A stretch of 11,869 nt of DNA, taken from RGDT01 sp046719305. GTDB taxonomy: Bacteria; Planctomycetota; Planctomycetia; Gemmatales; Gemmataceae. Positions within the stretch are counted from its first letter, which is position 1; the number at the start of each line of letters is the position of its first letter. Shown here piece after piece: positions 7,297 to 11,869 of this stretch. The DNA lies in assembly GCA_046719305.1 (NCBI GenBank), contig JBDNDE010000143.1:1-11869 (forward strand). The letters run 5' to 3'. The notes beneath the pieces are model-generated. The model did not search any database. It was not told the origin of the DNA and was given only the letters and a program-made list of their open reading frames with translations. The position numbers and the translations under genes were made by a program.

Positions 7297-8277
7297 TCAA
7301 TTGACGCCGAATCCGTCTACCTCGAGTAAGAGAGGGGCTTCCTGGGCCGTGGTCTTAATCTGTATTTGGCGGCGAAATGCCCCAGCCGTACTCGCCTTGA
7401 GCTTCAACGTCACAAAATGGGTAGAGGCTTCCTTGTCGGGTAGGCCTCCCTCCACTTCGACACCGTCGGCCTTGACCTCGGTGATCTTGAAGGCCGAGGC
7501 TCCTCGAACGAGAACGCGGCGGATCAGCGGGTCGCCTACTTTCATCACCCCCAGGCTGAGCGAACTGGGTTGCACGCTTAGCGAAGACATCACTTGCCCC
7601 TCGACCAACAGCGGCACCGTGGGGCTGGCCGGATCGTTGGTCTTGACTAGCAGTTCATGCCTCAACAGACCGACTGGCGCATCTTTCTTCAGCGTCACCG
7701 AGACCTGGTAGCCCACCTGACCCGGTCGCCGATAGGCCTCCTTCACCACCACCTCATAGGGCATGTCTTTGGTAATGATCTCGTTGACCTTCCAATCAAG
7801 TGTGCCGGCATACTCCATCATCACGCTTTTAGTCGGAGTTTCGCCCGCCGTCACCGTCCCGAACGACACTTGACCGGGGTTGAACACCACATCAGTTCGA
7901 CCATTGGCCGTCACCCGTAACTCGGCGCTGGAGATGTAACGTGGTCCGACGGTGACACGGATGCCTACTGTCTTGGGACCAACATAGCGGGTACCGTCCA
8001 TACGGACTTCGATTGCCCCCGTCTCACGCGGTTGGAGAACCGTCTTGGTGGCCCGAGCCGTCACACAGCCGCAGCCGCTTTTCACCTCGGTGATATGCAT
8101 CTCGACGGCATAAGGATTGGTAATCTCAAACGAGTGGGTAAGTTGGGCACCGCGCGGCACGGTGCCGAAATCATGTGTCCGCCCTTTGGTGAACATTTTC
8201 TCGGCCCACTGCGTCTGCGCTGGGGCTAAGGTCGGAACCAGACTCAGAGCGATCAAGACCCCTAGCGTTCTCGTCAT
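7297..8277 (-). CDS. Exported DUF1573 (Ig-like) protein
   Basis: This is a 326-residue secreted or periplasmic protein with a Sec signal peptide (residues 1-20, ending APA before QTQW). The first domain (about 33-122) matches DUF1573: HDFGTVPRG, then a FEITNP-like strand and the signature SGCGC with C69 and C71. Two further beta-rich Ig-like domains follow (about 128-217 and 221-326). The second opens with VSFGTVTAGE and the third with LSLGVMKVGD, and each ends in a strand of the LLVEGQV or LLEVDGFGV type. Only the first keeps the cysteine pair. The family's role is unknown; surface or envelope scaffolding is a reasonable guess. The open frame extends upstream to 8364, but ATG 8277 is preferred. 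It begins a clean signal peptide and has AAGGGG 6 bases before it. The gene is divergent from the DinB gene and lies upstream of glgP on the same strand. Confidence 0.88.
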   Translation of the reverse strand: MTRTLGVLIALSLVPTLAPAQTQWAEKMFTKGRTHDFGTVPRGAQLTHSFEITNPYAVEMHITEVKSGCGCVTARATKTVLQPRETGAIEVRMDGTRYVGPKTVGIRVTVGPRYISSAELRVTANGRTDVVFNPGQVSFGTVTAGETPTKSVMMEYAGTLDWKVNEIITKDMPYEVVVKEAYRRPGQVGYQVSVTLKKDAPVGLLRHELLVKTNDPASPTVPLLVEGQVMSSLSVQPSSLSLGVMKVGDPLIRRVLVRGASAFKITEVKADGVEVEGGLPDKEASTHFVTLKLKASTAGAFRRQIQIKTTAQEAPLLLEVDGFGVN

Positions 8278-8283
8278 GTTTCG

Positions 8284-8289
8284 CCCCTT
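8284..8289 (-). promoter_or_regulatory. Ribosome binding site of the DUF1573 gene
   Basis: AAGGGG on the minus strand lies 6 bases before ATG 8277-8275. It supports this start over the longer in-frame extension to 8364, which would bury the signal peptide. Confidence 0.6.
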
Positions 8290-8313
8290 CCAGGCTGCGA
8301 ACCATCCACCTTC

Positions 8314-8319
8314 CTTATA
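8314..8319 (-). promoter_or_regulatory. Possible -10 box for the DUF1573 gene
   Basis: On the minus strand TATAAG (5 of 6 to TATAAT) lies about 37 bases before ATG 8277. No good -35 box is found 16-18 bases upstream, so this is weak. The rest of the 207-base divergent gap (8278-8484) holds only small inverted repeats (GCCCAAACGGGC and AGCCGAACGGCT) and the DinB ribosome site. Confidence 0.25.
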
Positions 8320-8484
8320 TCCTGCACTCACGTCGCCCAAACGGGCATTTGATTGTATCGGCACGCCCTACCAGAGCAAGTCGGATTCTCCTGAGCCGAA
8401 CGGCTTAATGCTACCTAAGACATTCCATAGATTCCATCTCGGCAAGAAAGGTAAGATGACGAAGAGCCAGGAGGGAAATCAACC

Positions 8485-8946
8485 ATGAGCCAGGCCGTTC
8501 TACAAGCGTTTCAAGAAGCTCTGGCGGAGGAACTCGAGGCCCTGCACCAGCAAATCCTCGAACTGGTCGAACCACTTAGCGAAGAGCAGTTTTACCGCAA
8601 GCCGATCGAGCCGGGCAACTCCGTCGGGCATCTGGTGTTACATCTAACGGGAAATCTCAATCACTTTGCTGGGGCCCGTTTAGGCGGCACCGGCTACATC
8701 CGGGATCGCGAACGGGAATTCACCGATCCCGCTCCTCCGCCCAAAGCGGTCGCCTTGGCCAACCTAGCTGAGGCAGTCGTCGTCTATCGTCGCGTGATTG
8801 AAAACCTCAGCAACCAGCAGTTGCTCCAAGCTCCCGTGGATGCACACCTTGGCCCCACTATTGCGGCCGCCATGGTCCGCCTCGTCAGCCATTTTGCTCT
8901 ACATCGCGGCCAGATTTCCTATCTCGTGCGGCTGGTTCGTTCATGA
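8485..8946 (+). CDS. DinB-superfamily protein
   Basis: This 153-residue protein is predicted to form the DinB/YfiT four-helix bundle. Family members bind a divalent metal through three histidines and include thiol transferases and many proteins of unknown activity. Visible features are a first helix rich in Glu and Leu (residues 5-33), the segment GNSVGHLVLHLTGNLNHF (44-61) and the C-terminal HFALHRGQISYL (136-147), which matches the family's H-x3-H-x-G-Q signature. H53, H136 and H140 are the likely metal ligands. The length is normal. No signal peptide or membrane segment is seen, so it should be cytoplasmic. AGGAGG at 8469-8474 lies 10 bases before the ATG. The stop overlaps the next gene's start as ATGA, so the LRR protein is probably made in step with it. 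The substrate cannot be told from the sequence. Confidence 0.85.
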   Translation: MSQAVLQAFQEALAEELEALHQQILELVEPLSEEQFYRKPIEPGNSVGHLVLHLTGNLNHFAGARLGGTGYIRDREREFTDPAPPPKAVALANLAEAVVVYRRVIENLSNQQLLQAPVDAHLGPTIAAAMVRLVSHFALHRGQISYLVRLVRS

Positions 8947-10409
8947 GCATACGTGGCTTCTGGCAGGACATCGCCGAACATCCGGACGACGATGCCCCCC
9001 GGCTGATCCTGGCCGACTGGCTAGAGGATCACGGCGATGAAGCTCAGGCCGAGTTTATCCGCGTGCAGATTCGCCGGGCACGTTTACCGATACACGACCC
9101 CGAGCAGCCCGGCTTGGCTCGACGCGAGGCCGAATTGCTGGCCCGTTATGAAGCTCGCTGGGCCGGTGACCTGTCGCTGGTTGCCAAAGACTGGAGCTTC
9201 CACCGCGGAGTGATCGAGCAAGTTCAGGTAGGCCACCTGGCCCCACTGTTGGACTATTTGCATGAACAACCCCTGCCCCTCCGTTCGGTTCACTGGGAGA
9301 GACTGGGCGAACTGCGCCACCCCGACGATTTAGCCCGGCTCCGGTATCTGCGTGAATTAATTGCCGGGTATGTTGCCCTGACGGCCCAAGAGTTGGCTGC
9401 GTTGGTAGATTCGCCGCATTTGCAATCTTTGCAACACTTGCACCTCCAAGCCGCCCATCTTCTCGGCCCGCTAACGGTCGAAATGCTTTTCCAAGCTCCC
9501 TGGTTTAAGCAACTGAAATATCTGAACCTTTCAATGAATAATCTAACGGCCGATTCGCTACGGCTGTTGACCGAGTCGTCCAAGTTGCCGAACCTACGCG
9601 AGTTGGTGTTGTCGTATAACAACCTTATTGGCAACGCAGGGGTGATTCAGTTGCTGCGTTCCCCATTGGCCCGCTCACTTAAGTTGTTGGATCTCAGTGA
9701 GACCGGACTTACCAGCCGCGGCATTCGGGACATGGCCAGCTTGCCGCACCTGGATCAGCTGGAGACGCTGCGGCTGGCCAATAATGACCTGGGGGGGGCA
9801 GGAGTCGAAGCGTTACTCCGTTCGCCCCATCTGGAGGGTTTACGGCATCTGGATTTATCGGGCACGCGTTTCGGTTTGAGGGGTCTGCGGGCGTTGTGTG
9901 AAGGGTCTTTCCTCCCCAATTTAACTGAACTTAAAATCAAAAATGTGCTGCTAGGTCCCGATGGCTTGCGTGATCTACTTGCCTGTCCTTTGCTTGGTCA
10001 ACTGCAACGCCTTGAGTTGAGCAATAACCCGCTACTGGCTCGCGGGGCACGCTTGCTTGCCGAATTAAGCCCTAAAGTGTTACGCCTCCTGGATCTGTCG
10101 GCGTGCCAACTGGGGGATGCAGGCCTTGAGCAGTTGTGTACATCTACACGACTGGTAAATCTTCACACATTGTATCTACATGGAAACGGAATCGGCCTTG
10201 GAGGAATCCACGCTCTGGCCAACACCCCTTATCTGCCGCAGCTGCGGGTTCTGGGGCTGCGTCTGAATGCTTTGGATTCTCAAGCGGTCCAGGCTTTGGC
10301 AGCCTCGCCCTATTTGCAACTGACCGAGCTACAAATCGGGGCCAATTCGTTGCGCGCCGAGGAGCGTGAACAGTTGCACGATCGTTTTGGCGGCTGTGTC
10401 CATGACTAG
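8943..10409 (+). CDS. TIGR02996-type companion domain plus leucine-rich-repeat protein
   Basis: This is a 488-residue, probably cytoplasmic protein. Residues 1-45 match the Gemmata-type repeat-companion domain (TIGR02996), with the hallmark HPDDDAPRLILADWLEDHGD at 13-32. A linker and cap follow, then eleven leucine-rich repeats from about 191 to the C-terminus. They start at L191, 218, 246, 273, 300, 327, 354, 380, 407, 434 and 460, a period of 26-28 residues. The consensus LxxLxLxxNxLxxxG fits the ribonuclease-inhibitor class of LRR, which makes an open horseshoe that binds protein partners. There is no signal peptide, catalytic motif or membrane segment. The ATG overlaps the DinB stop as ATGA. 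A run of eight G (9791-9798), within the repeat beginning at L273, is a possible slippage site. The role is unknown; a protein-binding or scaffold role is inferred. Confidence 0.88.
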   Translation: MSIRGFWQDIAEHPDDDAPRLILADWLEDHGDEAQAEFIRVQIRRARLPIHDPEQPGLARREAELLARYEARWAGDLSLVAKDWSFHRGVIEQVQVGHLAPLLDYLHEQPLPLRSVHWERLGELRHPDDLARLRYLRELIAGYVALTAQELAALVDSPHLQSLQHLHLQAAHLLGPLTVEMLFQAPWFKQLKYLNLSMNNLTADSLRLLTESSKLPNLRELVLSYNNLIGNAGVIQLLRSPLARSLKLLDLSETGLTSRGIRDMASLPHLDQLETLRLANNDLGGAGVEALLRSPHLEGLRHLDLSGTRFGLRGLRALCEGSFLPNLTELKIKNVLLGPDGLRDLLACPLLGQLQRLELSNNPLLARGARLLAELSPKVLRLLDLSACQLGDAGLEQLCTSTRLVNLHTLYLHGNGIGLGGIHALANTPYLPQLRVLGLRLNALDSQAVQALAASPYLQLTELQIGANSLRAEEREQLHDRFGGCVHD

Positions 10410-10479
10410 CCGACAGCTTTCCCCTATTCCTGGGTTAGCTCGTGTGATAGACTGAAACCAATGATCAGGGAGCAAGCCG

Positions 10480-11823
10480 ATGAATGACGAGATCCCTTCG
10501 CGGCGGATTTTTTTGGCGACTACAGCGGCACTTGGTATTGCCGCACGCGCTGAGACACGAGCAGATTCCGTTGCCGAATCATTGGTTCCGGAAACGCCGC
10601 CGCTGTCACGGACTCGGCCGGCCAAACTGTCGTTGAAACATCGCAAGCCGCTCGCCTGTCTCACTACGGTCTATCGGCCGCTCTCCCACGCCTATCACAT
10701 CGCCGGCCGTTTCATTCACGGCTTCGCCCTGGCCGATCGTATGCATGTACCGAAACAGTATATCGGCACGTTGTTTGCGCATCAGGAGCCTGACAACGAT
10801 CTGTCACGCGACATTTGCAAGGAGTTTTCGATCAAACATGCTCGGTCGATTGAAGAAGCGCTCACTACGGGTAGTAAACTAGCCGTCGAGGGCGTACTGT
10901 TGATTGCCGAGCACGGCAACTATCCACTCAACGACAAAGGACAGTTGCTGTATCCGCGTTATGAATGGATGGAAGAAATTGTCCGCGTGTTCAAGAAAGT
11001 TGGTCGTGCCGTTCCGGTCTTTTGTGACAAGCACCTCTCCTACTCGTTTGCCCGTGCCAAGCGTATGCTCAACTGGGCTAAGGAGCTTGGCTTCCCCCTC
11101 ATGGCCGGTAGTAGCCTTCCGCTGGTGTGGCGTCGACCGGAGCTAGAACCGCGTCTGGAGACACCCTTCGAGGATGGGCTGGTCGCCTGTTATGGACCCA
11201 TCGAAATCTATGGCTTCCACGCCCTGGAAACGCTGCAAACCATGCTCGAACGCCGAAAAGGCGGCGAGACCGGCGTGAAGTCGGTCCAATGTCTCCTGGG
11301 CAAGGAGGTCTGGAAGGCTGGCGACACCGGGCGTTGGAGTTGGGATCTGCTCGAAGCTGCCCTGGCCAAGAGTGAGACAGTCAACCCCGGCGACATCCGC
11401 CATAACGTCGGCACCATGCGAGTGTTAGGCCATCCTGTGGTGCCCCCTACTGCGTTTCTGATCGAGTATCGCGATGGCACACGCGGCACCGTATTGTTGC
11501 TCAATGGTCACATCCGCGATTTCGTCTTTGCCGGCAAGATCAAAGGCGAAAAGAAACCTGCGGCTTGCCGGTTTCTCCTGCCTGATCCACCGGGCGCACG
11601 TTTCTTTGATGCTCAAGTGTTGGCCCTAGAGAAATTCTTCGACACGGGCAAGGCTCCTGTGCCCATTGAACGCACGCTCCTGACCACCGGTATACTCGAT
11701 GCCATCATGGAGAGCCACCATCGCAAGGGGCAGAAAATCGACACTCCCGAACTCGAGGTCCGCTACACCGCCTCGGCCGATAGCGGCTTTGTGCGAGGAC
11801 CACTCGCCGAGGGCGTGAGCTGA
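10480..11823 (+). CDS. Tat-exported, Gfo/Idh/MocA-like protein of unknown function
   Basis: This 447-residue protein starts with a twin-arginine signal (SRRIFL at residues 7-12, then a hydrophobic run to about 22), so it is probably exported folded. AGGGAG (10467-10472) lies 7 bases before the ATG. The layout resembles Gfo/Idh/MocA oxidoreductases. VEGVLLIAEHGNYP (136-149) sits where that family has its 'V-x-I-x-T-P-x-x-x-H' strand. VFCDKHLSYSFARAKRM (180-196) sits at the usual E-K-P helix, with the lysine kept but the proline replaced, and LMAGSSLPL follows. The N-terminal GxGxxG nucleotide loop is not visible. The segment ERRKGGETGVKSVQ (267-280) seems characteristic of this subgroup, which I recall as conserved but uncharacterised in planctomycetes and acidobacteria. 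The next gene starts 2 bases after the stop. I am confident it is a real gene, less so of the fold, and the function is unknown. Confidence 0.8.
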   Translation: MNDEIPSRRIFLATTAALGIAARAETRADSVAESLVPETPPLSRTRPAKLSLKHRKPLACLTTVYRPLSHAYHIAGRFIHGFALADRMHVPKQYIGTLFAHQEPDNDLSRDICKEFSIKHARSIEEALTTGSKLAVEGVLLIAEHGNYPLNDKGQLLYPRYEWMEEIVRVFKKVGRAVPVFCDKHLSYSFARAKRMLNWAKELGFPLMAGSSLPLVWRRPELEPRLETPFEDGLVACYGPIEIYGFHALETLQTMLERRKGGETGVKSVQCLLGKEVWKAGDTGRWSWDLLEAALAKSETVNPGDIRHNVGTMRVLGHPVVPPTAFLIEYRDGTRGTVLLLNGHIRDFVFAGKIKGEKKPAACRFLLPDPPGARFFDAQVLALEKFFDTGKAPVPIERTLLTTGILDAIMESHHRKGQKIDTPELEVRYTASADSGFVRGPLAEGVS

Positions 11824-11825
11824 AG

Positions 11826-11869
11826 ATGCTAGCGTGGCGATGGGGAGTCTTGGCCGCTCTAATGATGTG
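11826..11869 (+). CDS. 5' end of a gene encoding an exported protein
   Basis: ATG 11826 opens two bases after the previous stop and runs off the window edge. The 14 visible residues, MLAWRWGVLAALMM, have an arginine followed by a hydrophobic run, as in a signal peptide or membrane anchor. The spacing suggests it shares a transcript, and probably coupled translation, with the Tat-exported gene. No family can be assigned. Confidence 0.5.
   Translation, partial: MLAWRWGVLAALMM

Noticed and set aside
8337..8410. Small inverted repeats GCCCAAACGGGC and AGCCGAACGGCT in the DUF1573/DinB gap
   Set aside because: Stems of 4-6 bp are expected by chance in this base composition, and they do not sit at a recognisable promoter.
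10410..10479. Terminator or promoter between the LRR gene and the Tat-exported gene
   Set aside because: No stem with a T run and no acceptable -35/-10 pair was found, so co-transcription with the LRR gene remains possible.
10508..10514. T7 run in the twin-arginine signal coding region as a phase-variation site
   Set aside because: Seven T encoding Ile-Phe-Leu is ordinary codon use and too short to argue for slippage alone.

Overview
The window looks like chromosomal DNA from a planctomycete, most likely of the Gemmata group (Gemmataceae). Three things point there. A DUF1592/DUF1588-type cytochrome is followed directly by a DUF1552 protein. A short N-terminal companion domain of the TIGR02996 type sits ahead of leucine-rich repeats. 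There is also a DUF1573 secreted protein and a Tat-exported protein of a planctomycete/acidobacterial type. The DNA is moderately GC-rich throughout. I see no rRNA, tRNA, CRISPR array, insertion sequence or phage gene.

Layout. (1) Positions 1-137 hold the 3' end of a plus-strand gene that stops inside a T8 run just after a small hairpin. (2) A minus-strand membrane acyl-CoA desaturase (161-1120) converges on it. (3) Divergently from the desaturase runs a two-gene plus-strand operon: a multidomain planctomycete cytochrome (1382-3268) and a DUF1552 protein (3265-4626), overlapping by ATGA and ending in a good hairpin terminator (4658-4700). A 12-codon leader ORF overlaps the cytochrome start as TGATG. 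(4) Two minus-strand genes follow: glycogen/alpha-glucan phosphorylase (4758-7223) and, upstream of it, an exported DUF1573 protein (7297-8277). (5) Divergent from DUF1573, a plus-strand cluster runs to the window end: a DinB-like protein (8485-8946), a companion-domain plus leucine-rich-repeat protein (8943-10409, ATGA overlap), a Tat-exported protein that looks like a degenerate Gfo/Idh/MocA oxidoreductase (10480-11823), and the first codons of another exported protein (11826 onward).

How the genes fit together. The cytochrome and DUF1552 genes are clearly co-translated. They probably form an extracytoplasmic redox unit, one partner carrying a Sec-type signal and the other a twin-arginine signal. 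The DinB and LRR genes are also translationally coupled. The desaturase and phosphorylase are ordinary housekeeping enzymes for membrane lipid unsaturation and storage-glucan breakdown. Most of the window is recognisable planctomycete biology. The least explained parts are the leader ORF before the cytochrome, the unusually compact form of that cytochrome, the DinB-LRR pair and the Tat-exported MocA-like protein. I do not see convincing evidence for a wholly new multi-gene system.
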